The notes under the pieces are model-generated. The model was not told the DNA's origin and ran no database searches. It worked only from the letters and a program-made list of their open reading frames with translations. From Streptomyces sp. RPA4-2 (lineage in GTDB: Bacteria; Actinomycetota; Actinomycetes; Streptomycetales; Streptomycetaceae): DNA of 64,000 bases. Made by a program: the position numbers and the translations under genes. The stretch covers positions 2,852,001 to 2,916,000 of the forward strand of contig NZ_CP050975.2 of assembly GCF_012273515.2 (NCBI RefSeq), given 5' to 3'. Below are positions 17,036 through 26,526 of the stretch, one piece after another (the first letter of the stretch is position 1; the number at the start of each line of letters is the position of its first letter).

Positions 17036-17256
17036 ACCGTCGCCTCACAACCTGCCGTGCACACCGTCAGCCCCGCGGTTACGACCCTAGGGGATGATCG
17101 GTGCCGTTCCTGCCGTCCCATGACGGCCGTACGGGCACGAGGACGAACAACTCGGGGTCCGGAGTTCCGAATCGGGAGTGAAGCGCGCCCTCTGTGACGA
17201 AACGCGCACATTCGGCCCATCGGCCGGCCGGGTGAACCAACGGCCGAACAGATGGA

Positions 17257-17877
17257 CTAACGTCCGGGCGGGCGGAGCCCCGTGAGCACCGCGTCGACGA
17301 TCTGCTCCGCGAGGTCCTCGGGGAGTTCGGCCTCCGGGCGCATCACGGCGCGCACCAGCATGGGTCCGACGAAGAGGTCGTTGATGACCTCTATGTCCAC
17401 GTCGTCGCGGAGTTCGCCGTCGCGCTGTCCGCGGCGCAGGACTTCGAAGGTGGTCCGGCGCCGCGGTTCGATGACGGTGGCCTGATAGGCCGCCCAGATC
17501 TTCGGGCTGGTCTTTATCTGGGCGTAGACGTTGTGCAGGAGCGCCGACGAGCGGCTGGCCAGACCCCGCCGGCGCAGCGGTTCCAGAAGGGCGATCAGAT
17601 CGTCGCGCATGGAGGTGCCCGGGAGTTCGGCGTCCGGGGGCTCGGTGGCGCGCATGACGTCGACGAAGAGTTCCTCCTTGCCGCTCCACCGGCGGTAGAT
17701 GGTCGCCTTGCCGACGCCCGCGGTGCGCGCCAGACGCTCGATGGAGATGTCCGCGAGCGGGACACCGTCCTCCAGGAGCTTCACCGCGCCCTCGATGATG
17801 GAGCGTTCCACGGCCTCGCTGCGGGGGCGCCCCCGGGGGGAACCCTCGTGCCTTTCCCGGCTGTCAGCGAGGTTCAC
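17257..17877 (-). CDS. TetR-family transcriptional regulator
   Basis: 206 residues with an N-terminal TetR helix-turn-helix (DISIERLARTAGVGKATIYRRWSGKEELF, about residues 40-70) and a C-terminal ligand domain of the TetR_C_11 or similar type. It lies 111 bases downstream of an EmrB/QacA exporter gene on the same strand, so it is the likely repressor of that exporter, acting at the palindrome at 19603. A hairpin (17942-17974) separates the two and may reduce read-through. Confidence 0.9.
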   Translation of the reverse strand: MNLADSRERHEGSPRGRPRSEAVERSIIEGAVKLLEDGVPLADISIERLARTAGVGKATIYRRWSGKEELFVDVMRATEPPDAELPGTSMRDDLIALLEPLRRRGLASRSSALLHNVYAQIKTSPKIWAAYQATVIEPRRRTTFEVLRRGQRDGELRDDVDIEVINDLFVGPMLVRAVMRPEAELPEDLAEQIVDAVLTGLRPPGR

Positions 17878-17941
17878 GTGTCGCTCCGTTCCTTCGTCCT
17901 GCCCTGGTGGTTCTTCCCGGTCTGCGGCGTGTACGGCGTGT

Positions 17942-17974
17942 GGGGCACCCGCTGCCGATGCAAGGGGGTGCCCC
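17942..17974 (-). terminator. Hairpin between the MFS exporter and the TetR gene
   Basis: GGGGCACCC (17942-17950) and GGGTGCCCC (17966-17974) form a 9-bp stem around 15 bases. It is only 15 bases downstream of the MFS stop and is probably an attenuating terminator. Confidence 0.6.
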
Positions 17975-17988
17975 GCCGCGTCCCTCCG

Positions 17989-19581
17989 TCAGTGCTCCGC
18001 GGTCACCAACTCCGTCCGGTCCTCGTCCTGTTGCGGGGTGGGCGGACGGCCCGGCAGGAAGAGGGCCACGATGACGGCGCCCACGATCGCCACTCCCGCG
18101 CCGCACAGGGCGGTCACGTGCATGGCGTGCAGGAAGGCGTCGTTGGCCGGGGTGACCAGGGCGTCGCCCCGGGGGCCGAGTTTGGCGGCGACCCCGAGGG
18201 TGGCCTCGATGGACTCGCCCGCGGTGTGGCGCAGGCCGGGCGGCAGGAGGGAGAGCTTGTCCTCGATGCCGTTGCGGTAGGCCGAGGAGAGGACCGAACC
18301 GAGGACCGCGATGCCCAGCGCGCCGCCGACCTGGCGGAAGACGTTGCTGAGGGCGGAGGCGGAGCCGGCCTTCTCGCGCGGCAGGGCCTGCATTATCACG
18401 ACGCTCGTCGGGGTCATGATGTGCGCCATACCGGTGCCCATCAGGAAGAAGATGACCTCGAGGAGCCAGATCGGGGTGTCCGCCTTCAGTGTCGCGAACG
18501 CGCCGAGCATCGCGGCGAGCAGCAGCAGGCCTCCCGTGCACGTGGCCCGGTTGCCGATGCGGTCGACGACGAGGCGGGCGCGCGGCGCGAAGATGAGCTG
18601 GGCGGCGGCGAGCGGCAGCATCAGCACACCGGTCTTCAGCGGCGAGTAGCCGCGCACGCTCTGCGTGTAGAAGACGGAGAAGAAGGTCACGCCCATCAGC
18701 GCGAAGAAGACGAGCGCGATGGCGGCGATGGCGGCCGAGAAGACCTTGTTCTTGAAGTACGTGACGTCGATGGACGGATGGTCGCTGCGCTTCTCGTAGA
18801 CGACGAAGGCGACCAGGACGGCGACTCCGGCCCCGATGGTGGCGAGGACCGTCGCGTCGGTGAAGGAGGCCAGCTGGCCTCCCTTGATGATGCCGTAGAC
18901 GAGCAGCACGAGCCCGATGACGGACAGGACGACACCGACCAGGTCGACGCGGCCGGGGTTCGGGTCACGGGAGTCGGGGACCAGCCAGAACATCAGGACG
19001 AGCGCGAGAATCACGATCGGCACGTTGATCAGGAAGACCGAGCCCCACCAGAAGTGGGCGAGCAGCACACCGCCGGTGATCGGGCCGATGGCGATGGCGA
19101 GACCGACGCCGCCTGCCCAGATGCCGATGGCCTTGGGCTGCTCCTCGCGCTCGAAGACGTTCATGAGGACGGCGAGGGTGGCGGGCATCACGAAGGCCGC
19201 GCCGAAGCCCATGACGGCGCGGAAGACGATGAGCTGTACGGGCGAGCCCGACTCCGCCGCCAGTGCCGAGCCCACTCCGAAGACGGCCAGACCGGCGAGC
19301 AGGACCTTCTTGCGGCCGAGCCGGTCGCCGAGGAGGCCCGCGGTGAAGAGCAGCCCGGCGAAGACGAGTGTGTAGGCGTTGATGGCCCACTCCAGCTCGC
19401 TCTGCGTGGCGCCGAGTCCGGTGGGTGCCGGGGTGGAGATCGTCTTGATCGCGACGTTGAGGATCGAGTTGTCCAGCACCACGATCAACAGGCTGAGCAT
19501 GAGCACGCCGAGAATGGCCCAGCGGCGCCGATGCACCGCTTCGGGCACACGCCGTTCGGCGGGGGCAGCGGGAGTTGTCAT
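17989..19581 (-). CDS. EmrB/QacA-type MFS drug exporter (DHA2, 14 helices)
   Basis: 530 residues. The first helix [18 protein letters not shown] carries the DHA2 motif D1 (LDxTIVNVAL-like). Helix 2-3 has [15 protein letters not shown] (motif A) and helix 5 has [18 protein letters not shown] (motif C, antiporter). Length and the C-terminal helix followed by a charged tail fit 14-TM exporters. The ATG at 19581 starts the family homology; the longer frame upstream crosses the promoter. A CGATACGG-AA-CCGTATCG palindrome 22 bases before the start is the probable TetR operator. Confidence 0.93.
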   Translation of the reverse strand: MTTPAAPAERRVPEAVHRRRWAILGVLMLSLLIVVLDNSILNVAIKTISTPAPTGLGATQSELEWAINAYTLVFAGLLFTAGLLGDRLGRKKVLLAGLAVFGVGSALAAESGSPVQLIVFRAVMGFGAAFVMPATLAVLMNVFEREEQPKAIGIWAGGVGLAIAIGPITGGVLLAHFWWGSVFLINVPIVILALVLMFWLVPDSRDPNPGRVDLVGVVLSVIGLVLLVYGIIKGGQLASFTDATVLATIGAGVAVLVAFVVYEKRSDHPSIDVTYFKNKVFSAAIAAIALVFFALMGVTFFSVFYTQSVRGYSPLKTGVLMLPLAAAQLIFAPRARLVVDRIGNRATCTGGLLLLAAMLGAFATLKADTPIWLLEVIFFLMGTGMAHIMTPTSVVIMQALPREKAGSASALSNVFRQVGGALGIAVLGSVLSSAYRNGIEDKLSLLPPGLRHTAGESIEATLGVAAKLGPRGDALVTPANDAFLHAMHVTALCGAGVAIVGAVIVALFLPGRPPTPQQDEDRTELVTAEH

Positions 19582-19951
19582 GTGCGGGAGCCTAACGAGA
19601 TTCGATACGGAACCGTATCGTATCGTAAATCCTTTACGGAGACCTTGCGAAGCGGCCCGGACCAACCGGACAGATGGGGCGTACGGACCATCCGACGGGT
19701 GCAACGGCGGGCGGCCGGCGCGAGTCCGACCCGGAGAGCCGAACCCTCGGGAACCGGCCCCTGGCCCCCTGGAACCGGCCCCGGAGAGCTGGGCCGCGGG
19801 GGACGAATCCATGGAAAGGCGGACCCCTGGGGCGGAGGATGAGACGCGTGTCGCTCGACCTGGTCTGGCCCCCGTTGGCACGAGGTGCCACCATGGTGGG
19901 GATCCGGGGACGCCGTCAGGGCGCCTCGAGATGACAGAAGGAGCCGTTGCG
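19582..19951. other. Divergent promoter region between the MFS exporter and panB
   Basis: 370 bases without a gene. The left edge (19590-19640) is AT-richer and holds the TetR operator-like palindrome. The middle (19640-19900) is GC-rich with no structure I can name. The right edge holds GAAGGAG, the ribosome-binding site of panB. Confidence 0.5.
19603..19620. promoter_or_regulatory. TetR-type operator palindrome before the MFS exporter
   Basis: CGATACGG-AA-CCGTATCG is a perfect 18-bp palindrome. It is followed by a further overlapping CGTATCG half, so two dimers could bind side by side. The closeness to the start codon fits repression by the adjacent TetR protein. Confidence 0.75.
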
Positions 19952-20839
19952 ATGACGCAGCTCTCGGCTGCCCCGAAGCAGCCCGCGGACGGTGCGCGGG
20001 CCACCACCGACAGCGGCAAGGCGCTGTACGGAGGCAAGAGCACCCGCCGCATCACGGTCCGCGACATCACCGCGGCCAAGGAGCGCGGCGAGAAGTGGCC
20101 CATGCTCACCGCCTACGACGCGATGACCGCGTCCGTCTTCGACGAGGCCGGTATCCCCGTGATGCTCGTCGGCGACTCGGCCGGCAACTGCCACCTCGGG
20201 TACGAGACGACCGTGCCCGTCACTCTCGACGAGATGACGATGCTGTCCGCCGCGGTCGTCCGCGGCACCAGCCGCGCCCTCATCGTCGGCGACCTGCCCT
20301 TCGGCTCGTACCAGGAGGGTCCGGTCCAGGCCCTGCGCTCCGCCACCCGGCTGGTCAAGGAGGCCGGGGTCGGCGCGGTGAAGCTGGAGGGCGGCGAGCG
20401 CTCGCACCGCCAGATCGAGCTGCTCGTGGAGTCCGGCATCCCCGTCATGGCGCACATCGGCCTGACCCCGCAGTCCGTGAACTCCATGGGCTACCGCGTC
20501 CAGGGCCGCGGCGAGGAAGCCGCCCAGCAGCTGCTGCGCGACGCCAAGGCGGTCCAGGACGCGGGTGCGTTCGCCGTCGTCCTGGAGCTGGTCCCGGCGG
20601 AGCTCGCCGCCGAGGTGACCCGCACCCTGCACATCCCGACCGTCGGCATCGGCGCCGGACCGGAGACCGACGCGCAGGTCCTGGTGTGGACCGACATGCT
20701 CGGCCTCACCGGTGGCAAGGTGCCGAAGTTCGTGAAGCAGTACGCCGATCTGCGCACGGTCATGGGGGACGCGGCCCGCGCGTTCGCCGACGACGTCGTC
20801 GGCGGAACGTTCCCCCTCGAGGAGCACTCCGTCCACTAG
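19952..20839 (+). CDS. panB: 3-methyl-2-oxobutanoate hydroxymethyltransferase
   Basis: 295 residues of the PanB TIM-barrel. Visible are [20 protein letters not shown], the Mg-binding [42 protein letters not shown] and [15 protein letters not shown]. It transfers a hydroxymethyl group from 5,10-methylene-THF to ketoisovalerate in pantothenate synthesis. The ATG at 19952 is chosen because GAAGGAG lies 7-9 bases upstream; another in-frame ATG at 19931 lacks this. A 13-bp hairpin at 20875 ends the gene. Confidence 0.95.
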   Translation: MTQLSAAPKQPADGARATTDSGKALYGGKSTRRITVRDITAAKERGEKWPMLTAYDAMTASVFDEAGIPVMLVGDSAGNCHLGYETTVPVTLDEMTMLSAAVVRGTSRALIVGDLPFGSYQEGPVQALRSATRLVKEAGVGAVKLEGGERSHRQIELLVESGIPVMAHIGLTPQSVNSMGYRVQGRGEEAAQQLLRDAKAVQDAGAFAVVLELVPAELAAEVTRTLHIPTVGIGAGPETDAQVLVWTDMLGLTGGKVPKFVKQYADLRTVMGDAARAFADDVVGGTFPLEEHSVH

Positions 20840-20874
20840 CGTCACCAGGCCCCACCGAGCCATTGCGGCACGAA

Positions 20875-20910
20875 GACAGCCCGCCGAACTTCCCCCGTCG
20901 GCGGGCTGTC
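20875..20910 (+). terminator. Hairpin terminator of panB
   Basis: GACAGCCCGCCGA at 20875-20887 pairs perfectly with TCGGCGGGCTGTC at 20898-20910 around a 10-base loop, 36 bases after the stop. Confidence 0.85.
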
Positions 20911-20952
20911 GCCGTTCCCGGACGGCGGGGTGCGCACGCCCGTCGGCGGCCG

Positions 20953-21033
20953 CTGTCGGCGGCCTGTCGGTGGCCGCAGGGGGCTGTAGGCACCCTGTAG
21001 GCGGTTTGTCGGTGGGCACTGACATCTTGTGGG
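20953..21033 (+). promoter_or_regulatory. Phased heptamer repeats and leaderless promoter: probable SARP activator site
   Basis: Five heptamers lie on the plus strand: CTGTCGG (20953), CTGTCGG (20964), CTGTAGG (20984), CTGTAGG (20995) and TTGTCGG (21006). Members of each group start exactly 11 bases apart, so they face the same side of the helix. The last heptamer ends 8 bases before GACATCT (21021), a -10-like element, and the ATG at 21035 follows with no Shine-Dalgarno. Direct heptamer repeats 11 bases apart, with the last one 8 bases before the -10, are the known architecture of SARP-activated promoters (ActII-ORF4, DnrI). That it is one here is an inference. Confidence 0.65.
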
Positions 21034-21034
21034 C

Positions 21035-22063
21035 ATGACGCGAATCGACAAGAACCCCGGCACCGGCGCCCGCAGCGCCGTCACCGTGCGGGGGCTGGTC
21101 AAGCACTACGGCGAGACCAAGGCACTGGACGGCGTGGACCTGGACGTCCACGAAGGCACCGTCCTCGGCGTGCTCGGTCCCAACGGCGCCGGCAAGACCA
21201 CCCTCGTCCGCATCCTGTCCACCCTGGTCACACCCGACGCCGGCCGGGCGACGGTGGCCGGCTACGACGTGCTCACCCAGCCCCGCCAGCTCCGCCGGGT
21301 GATAGGCCTCACCGGCCAGTACGCCTCGGTCGACGAGAAGCTCCCCGGCTGGGAGAACCTGTACATGATCGGGCGGCTGCTCGACCTGCCCCGCAAGGAG
21401 GCCCGCCGGCGCGCCGACGAGCTCCTGGAGCGCTTCTCCCTCACCGACGCCGCCAAGCGCCCCGCGTCGACGTACTCCGGCGGTATGCGCCGCCGTCTCG
21501 ACCTCGCCGCCTCCATGATCGGCCACCCGTCCGTCCTCTATCTGGACGAGCCGACCACCGGCCTCGACCCGCGCACCCGCAACGAGGTGTGGAAGGAGGT
21601 CAAGCGGATGGTGGCGGACGGCGCGACCGTACTGCTCACCACCCAGTACATGGAGGAGGCGGAGCAGCTGGCCTCCGAGCTGACGGTCATCGACCGCGGC
21701 AAGGTCATCGCGAACGGCCGGATCGACGACCTGAAGGCACGGGTCGGCGGCCGTACGCTGCGCATCCGCCCGCTGGACCCGCTGGAGCTGCGTCCGCTGG
21801 CCTCCCTCTTCGACGAGCTGGGCCTCACCGGTCTCGCGGCCACGGCCGTGGACATCGAGACCGGCACCGTCGTGGTGCCGATCCTCAGCGACGAACAGCT
21901 CACGGCCGTGGTCGGCGCGGTCAGCGCGCGCGGCATCACGATCGCCTCCATCTCCACCGAACTGCCCAGTCTGGACGAGGTCTTCCTGTCCCTCACCGGC
22001 CACAAGGCCAGTGCCCCGCAGGACCAGGCCCCCGCCCGCGCCTACGAGGAGGTCTCCGCATGA
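21035..22063 (+). CDS. ABC transporter ATP-binding protein, DrrA-like
   Basis: 342 residues: Walker A GPNGAGKTT, Q-loop GLTGQYASVDEKLPGWENLYM, signature YSGGMRRRLDLAASM, Walker B VLYLDEPTTGLDPRTR and H-loop-like LLTTQYMEEAEQLA. A C-terminal domain of about 100 residues (DrrA C-domain) follows. The Q in LLTTQY instead of H is normal for the DrrA family. These proteins energise export of daunorubicin-like drugs or other lipophilic compounds. The ATG at 21035 fits the leaderless promoter geometry; a GTG two codons earlier is possible. The stop overlaps the permease start (ATGA). Confidence 0.93.
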   Translation: MTRIDKNPGTGARSAVTVRGLVKHYGETKALDGVDLDVHEGTVLGVLGPNGAGKTTLVRILSTLVTPDAGRATVAGYDVLTQPRQLRRVIGLTGQYASVDEKLPGWENLYMIGRLLDLPRKEARRRADELLERFSLTDAAKRPASTYSGGMRRRLDLAASMIGHPSVLYLDEPTTGLDPRTRNEVWKEVKRMVADGATVLLTTQYMEEAEQLASELTVIDRGKVIANGRIDDLKARVGGRTLRIRPLDPLELRPLASLFDELGLTGLAATAVDIETGTVVVPILSDEQLTAVVGAVSARGITIASISTELPSLDEVFLSLTGHKASAPQDQAPARAYEEVSA

Positions 22064-22884
22064 CCACCGCTGTCGCCGAAGCCCCCCTCGCCGCCCAGGG
22101 CGACCCGCGTATCTCGCCCCGGGCGCACGCGCGCCACATCGGCGCCCTCGTCCGCCGCAACCTGCTGTGGATCCGCCAGGACCCGGAGTCGATGTTCGAC
22201 GCCGTCCTGATGCCGGTCGTCTTCACCCTGCTGTTCGTGTACGTCTTCGGGGGCTCCATCGGACAGTCCCTGGGCGGCGGCCAGGACGCGTACGTGCAGT
22301 ACGTCGTGCCCGGTCTGATGGCGATGACGGCCATGAACATCGCGACAGCCGTCGGCACCGGCTTCAACCAGGACTTCCAGACCGGTGTGATGGACCGCTT
22401 CCGCACCCTGCCGATCGGCCAGGGCTCCGTGCTCTTCGCCAAGATCGTGGTGGAGCTGATGCGGATGCTCGTCGCCACGACGATCCTCCTGATCGTCGGC
22501 GTGCTGGTCGGCTTCGACATCACCAACTGGCCGGGCCTGTTCGCCTCGGTGGGGCTCTCCGTCCTCTTCGGCTCCGCCCTGATGTGGATCTTCCTGGTCC
22601 TCGGTGTGACGATGAAGAACGCGCAGTCGGTGCAGGCGATGGGCTTCCTGGTCCTGATGCCCCTGCAGTTCGGTTCGTCGATCTTCTCGCCGACCGGGAC
22701 CATGCCCGGCTGGCTGCGCGCCTTCACCGACTACAACCCGCTGTCCTCGCTCGCGGACACCACGCGCGGCCTGATGGTGGGCGGCCCGGTCACCCACAGC
22801 CTGTGGGTGACACTCGCCTGGACGGCCGGGCTCACCGTGGTCATGGCGCCGATCGCGATCCACAAGTTCCGTACCAAGAGCTGA
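22060..22884 (+). CDS. ABC-2 type transporter permease, DrrB-like
   Basis: 274 residues with six predicted transmembrane helices and the conserved ABC-2 segments: RRNLLWIRQDPESMFDAVLMPVVFTLLFVYVFGG, QYVVPGLMAMT, the MDRFRTLPIG coupling loop and NPLSSLADTTRGLMVGG near the end. Its start overlaps the ATPase stop by 4 bases, so the two are made together as an exporter. It converges on the SARP-ATPase gene, with only 36 bases between the stops. Confidence 0.93.
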   Translation: MTTAVAEAPLAAQGDPRISPRAHARHIGALVRRNLLWIRQDPESMFDAVLMPVVFTLLFVYVFGGSIGQSLGGGQDAYVQYVVPGLMAMTAMNIATAVGTGFNQDFQTGVMDRFRTLPIGQGSVLFAKIVVELMRMLVATTILLIVGVLVGFDITNWPGLFASVGLSVLFGSALMWIFLVLGVTMKNAQSVQAMGFLVLMPLQFGSSIFSPTGTMPGWLRAFTDYNPLSSLADTTRGLMVGGPVTHSLWVTLAWTAGLTVVMAPIAIHKFRTKS

Positions 22885-22920
22885 CGTCCGCCCGGGTCAT
22901 GACCGGGACCCCGGCTCGCG

Positions 22921-25900
22921 TCACACGAGGGCGGCGGCCTCCTCCACGGAGAGCGCGCCGCCCTCGGCGTACGCGGTCTCGTACGCCCTCTCGTCCAGCA
23001 GGGCCCGTACGTCGGCCTCGGCCCGGACCCGCGCCTCGTCCTCCATCGGGCCCACGAAGTGGCCCGGCGGCAGCAGCCTGTCGGCCGCGCCCAGCAGTAC
23101 GGCCGCGTCCCGCACCCGGCGGCCGCCGTCCAGACCGGTGAGGGCGACGGCGGCGGTGGTCAGATGCGCGGAGGTCATGTGCGGCGCGATGACCTGCGAC
23201 AGCGGATCGCCCGCCCGCTCCAGCGCCTTGCGCACCTTCACCAGGGCGGCCTCGTACAGTCCCTCCAGCGCGTCCAGCCAGGCCTCGATGCCCAGCACGA
23301 AGCCGTCGAAGACCACGAAGGTGACGGCCTCGAAGTCCGCGCGCAGCAGCCGCATCTGCTCGCGCGCCTCCGGGACCCGGCCGCTGCGGGCCAGCCACAT
23401 CGACAGGAAGAGCCGGGAGGCGGGCATGGCCTCGTTCAGCGTGCCCTCGCCCTTGGCGAGCACCTCCCTCAGCATCCGCTCGCCGCGCTCGCTCTCGCCG
23501 GACTCGATGAGGACACCGCCGAGCCGGGTGCTGAGCACCGCCGTCTGCGCGTGCGCCCCGAGCCCTTCGGCGTGCTCCATCGCCTCGGCGTAGTCGTCGG
23601 CCGCGAGCCGGTAGGCGCCCCGCCGTTCATGGGCCTCGCCGCGCGCCGAGAGCGCCTCGGCGGCGCCCCAGGCGTCTCCGATCCGGGTGAAGATCTCCAG
23701 CGCCTCATCCGCGTCCCGGACCGCGTCGCCCGCCCAGGTGGCCCGGTTGGCGAGGACGTTGGCGCGCATCTGGAGGGCGACGCCCAGCTCCCACGCGTAG
23801 CCGAGCTCGCGGCAGGTACGGACGGTCTCGTCGATGACGGCGCGCATCCGGTCCATGTCACCCGTCATGATCACGGCGTAGAACCAGAGGTTGCCGGGGC
23901 TGCGGCAGGTCTGCGGCAGCCCCGGGCTGTAGGCCCGGCTGATGGCGCGCAGTTTCTCCTGGGCCTCGGGGGTCTCCCAGGCGCCCATGTCCATGTCCAT
24001 GCAGGCGAGGTGGACGAGATGCAGGCCCCGGCGGGCCTCGTCGAGGATCTCGGGGCGCATCGGCGGCGGGCCGTCCGTGCAGCTCTCGGCCAGCGGGGGC
24101 ACCGGCCGCAGGGGTCCGGCGAAGGGGTCCGGGCCGAGGGCCATGACCTCAGCGGACCAGTGGCGGGCCATCAGCCGCAGGTCGCGCATCTGCCAGTACC
24201 AGGCCAGCGAGAGGACGAGGCAGAGCGCCTCCTGTTCGTCGCCGGTGGCGACGGCACGCTGCAGGGCGGCCCTGAGGTTCTCCGACTCCCGTTCCATCCG
24301 CTCGATCGCGGCGCGCTGGCCGGCGCCGCGCAGCTGGGGGTCGGTGGTGCGGGCGAGTTCCCGGTAGTACGTCAGGTGGTCGCGCTCGGCGGCGGAGCGC
24401 TGCCCGGACTCGTCGAGCCGTTCACCGGCGTACTCGGCGACGGTCTCCAGGAGCCGGTAGCGCATCGCGCCGTCGCCGGAGTGGGCCGCGACGACGAGGG
24501 ACTTGTCGACGAGCGAGCCGAGCGACTCCAGGGCCACCGGGCCGCAGACGGCCTCGGCCGCGGCGAGGTCGCAGCCGCCCGCGAACACCGACAGCCGCCG
24601 CAGGACGTCCCGCTCGTCCCCGTCGAGCAGGTCCCAGGACCAGTCGACGACGGCCCGCAGGGTCTGCTGGCGCGGCAGCACCGTACGGCTGCCCGAGGTC
24701 AGCAGCCGGAACCGGTCGTCGAGCCGGTCGGCGATCTGCCGCGGGGTGAGCATCCGCAGCCGGGCCGCGGCGAGTTCGATGGCGAGCGGCAGGCCGTCCA
24801 GCCGGCGGCAGATCTCCGCCGCGGCCTCGGCGGTCCCGGCGTCGGCGTCGATCCGGAAGCCCGGCCGGGCCGAGGCCCCGCGGTCGGCGAACAGCCGCAG
24901 CGCGAACGGCTCCGGCAGCGGCTCCACGGGCCGCAGCAACTCCCCCGGTACACCGAGGGGTTCGCGGCTGGTGGCCAGGACGGTCAGCCCCGGGCACCGC
25001 TCCAGAAGCTCCTCGGCCAGCTGCGCGGCGGCGTCCACGACATGCTCGCAGTTGTCGAGGATGAGCAGCATGCTGCGCTTGGAGCAGTACTCGGCGAGCC
25101 GGTGGAGAGGATCGTCGTGCCGGTCGGAGGCGGCCCGCATCTCCTCGGCGCCGGCGCCGCGCAGCACCGTCTCACGGGCTCCGACCGCGGTGAGTACGGC
25201 GTCGGGCACGGCCTTCGGATCGTCGATGGGCGCGAGTTCGGCCAGCCACACCCCGTCCCGGGCCCCGGACGCGACGGCCTCCGCCGCCTCCTGCGACAGC
25301 CGGGTCTTCCCGGCGCCGCCGGGGCCGAGCAGTGTCACCAGCCGTGCCGAGGCGAGGTCGCCCCGGATGGTGTCGATGTCGGCCTGACGCCCGACGAACG
25401 AGGTGAGCCGGGCGCGGAGGTTGCCGGGGGGCGCGGACGCGACGGGGACACCGGGACCTCCCCCGGCCGCGGGGAGGAGCGGCGCGGGCGCGGAGGTGCG
25501 CGGGGCCGGCGCCGGGGTGTGTCGTGCGGGTGCGGTACGGGCCTCGGTGCCGCCGCCCGGGTGCGCCGGCGGGCGTGGGGACGCCGTCGGGCCGGCCGGG
25601 CGGAGCAGTTCGCCGTGCAGCGCGCGGAGCTCCGGGCCCGGGTCGGAGCCCAGCCGGTCGGCCAGCAGCGCGCGCAGCGACTCGTAGGCGGCCAGGGCCT
25701 CGGCGGGGCGCCCCGCGTCGCGCAGGGCGCGCAGCCGCAGGACGTGCAGGGGCTCGTCCAGGGGATGGAGATCGCACAGGGCGGTGAGCTCGGGCAGGGA
25801 CTGTTCGGCGTGCCCGAGCGCCAGGGCCGCGCCGAGGCGGGCGCGGCGCACGTCGAGGCGGCGGGTCTCCCAGCGGGCCGACTCGGCGGTGCGGTCCGGG

Positions 25901-26322
25901 AGGTCGGCCAGGGCCGGCCCGTGCCACAGCGCGAGGGCGTCGTCGAGGATCACGGCCGCCTTCGCCGGGTCGCCGTCGGCGAGCGCCCGTGCGCCCTCAC
26001 CCGCGAGCCGCTCGAAACGGTGCAGGTCGATGTCGTCCGCGGACGCGACGAGCCGGTAGCCCCCGCCCACCGAGTCCACCGCGCCCGCGCCGAGCGCCCG
26101 GCGCAGCCTCCCGACCAGCGCCTGCAGCGCCGCGGGCGCGTCGGCGGGCGGGTCGGCGTCCCACACCTCGTCGACCAGGACAGCGGCGGGCACGGTCCGG
26201 CCCGGCCGCAGCGCGAGCACGGTCAGCAGGGCACGCAGGCGCGCCCCGCCGACCGGGACGGCCGTGCCGTCGGTGCGGAGTGCCTGGGTGGTTCCGAGGA
26301 TGCGGTAGCGCACGGGGTCCAT
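22921..26322 (-). CDS. SARP/BTAD regulator with STAND ATPase (AfsR-type)
   Basis: 1133 residues. An OmpR-like winged helix (about 1-95; VPVGGARLRALLTVLAL, VDEVWDADPP) is followed by a bacterial transcriptional activation domain (about 98-245), then a Pro/Ala linker (about 245-300). The NB-ARC/STAND ATPase has Walker A GPGGAGKT (333-340) and Walker B LLILDNCEHV (419-428), with GLPLAIELAAARL marking the helical part. The rest is a TPR-like helical array. SARPs bind direct heptamer repeats; such repeats precede the ABC exporter it faces. The ATG at 26322 has GGAG 4-5 bases upstream; the longer frame crosses the divergent promoter. It may well be orthologous to SCO2259, from memory. Confidence 0.93.
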   Translation of the reverse strand: MDPVRYRILGTTQALRTDGTAVPVGGARLRALLTVLALRPGRTVPAAVLVDEVWDADPPADAPAALQALVGRLRRALGAGAVDSVGGGYRLVASADDIDLHRFERLAGEGARALADGDPAKAAVILDDALALWHGPALADLPDRTAESARWETRRLDVRRARLGAALALGHAEQSLPELTALCDLHPLDEPLHVLRLRALRDAGRPAEALAAYESLRALLADRLGSDPGPELRALHGELLRPAGPTASPRPPAHPGGGTEARTAPARHTPAPAPRTSAPAPLLPAAGGGPGVPVASAPPGNLRARLTSFVGRQADIDTIRGDLASARLVTLLGPGGAGKTRLSQEAAEAVASGARDGVWLAELAPIDDPKAVPDAVLTAVGARETVLRGAGAEEMRAASDRHDDPLHRLAEYCSKRSMLLILDNCEHVVDAAAQLAEELLERCPGLTVLATSREPLGVPGELLRPVEPLPEPFALRLFADRGASARPGFRIDADAGTAEAAAEICRRLDGLPLAIELAAARLRMLTPRQIADRLDDRFRLLTSGSRTVLPRQQTLRAVVDWSWDLLDGDERDVLRRLSVFAGGCDLAAAEAVCGPVALESLGSLVDKSLVVAAHSGDGAMRYRLLETVAEYAGERLDESGQRSAAERDHLTYYRELARTTDPQLRGAGQRAAIERMERESENLRAALQRAVATGDEQEALCLVLSLAWYWQMRDLRLMARHWSAEVMALGPDPFAGPLRPVPPLAESCTDGPPPMRPEILDEARRGLHLVHLACMDMDMGAWETPEAQEKLRAISRAYSPGLPQTCRSPGNLWFYAVIMTGDMDRMRAVIDETVRTCRELGYAWELGVALQMRANVLANRATWAGDAVRDADEALEIFTRIGDAWGAAEALSARGEAHERRGAYRLAADDYAEAMEHAEGLGAHAQTAVLSTRLGGVLIESGESERGERMLREVLAKGEGTLNEAMPASRLFLSMWLARSGRVPEAREQMRLLRADFEAVTFVVFDGFVLGIEAWLDALEGLYEAALVKVRKALERAGDPLSQVIAPHMTSAHLTTAAVALTGLDGGRRVRDAAVLLGAADRLLPPGHFVGPMEDEARVRAEADVRALLDERAYETAYAEGGALSVEEAAALV

Positions 26323-26526
26323 TGTCTCCGGTGACATCAAGTGCGGGCGTCGGGTACCGCGAGCCGGGCCGGGACTCCGGCCCGGTCCGGGAGTCGGGGC
26401 GCCGCCGTCCCCGTACGGCGATGGCCCCACCCTCTCCGGAACCAACGACCGATCGCGAGACGTTTTCCGTCCGAGCCCGGTACGGTCGGGCAGGCCCAGC
26501 ACACGCGTACCAGTCCAGGGAGTCCC

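Noticed and set aside
17533..19842. 769-codon frame antisense to the MFS exporter
   Set aside because: Asp/Glu/Gly-rich shadow translation without any motif; the exporter motifs are on the minus strand.
23059..26334. 1091-codon frame antisense to the SARP-ATPase gene
   Set aside because: Low-complexity Gly/Arg/Gln/Val translation typical of the complementary strand of high-GC genes; the minus-strand protein has clear domains.
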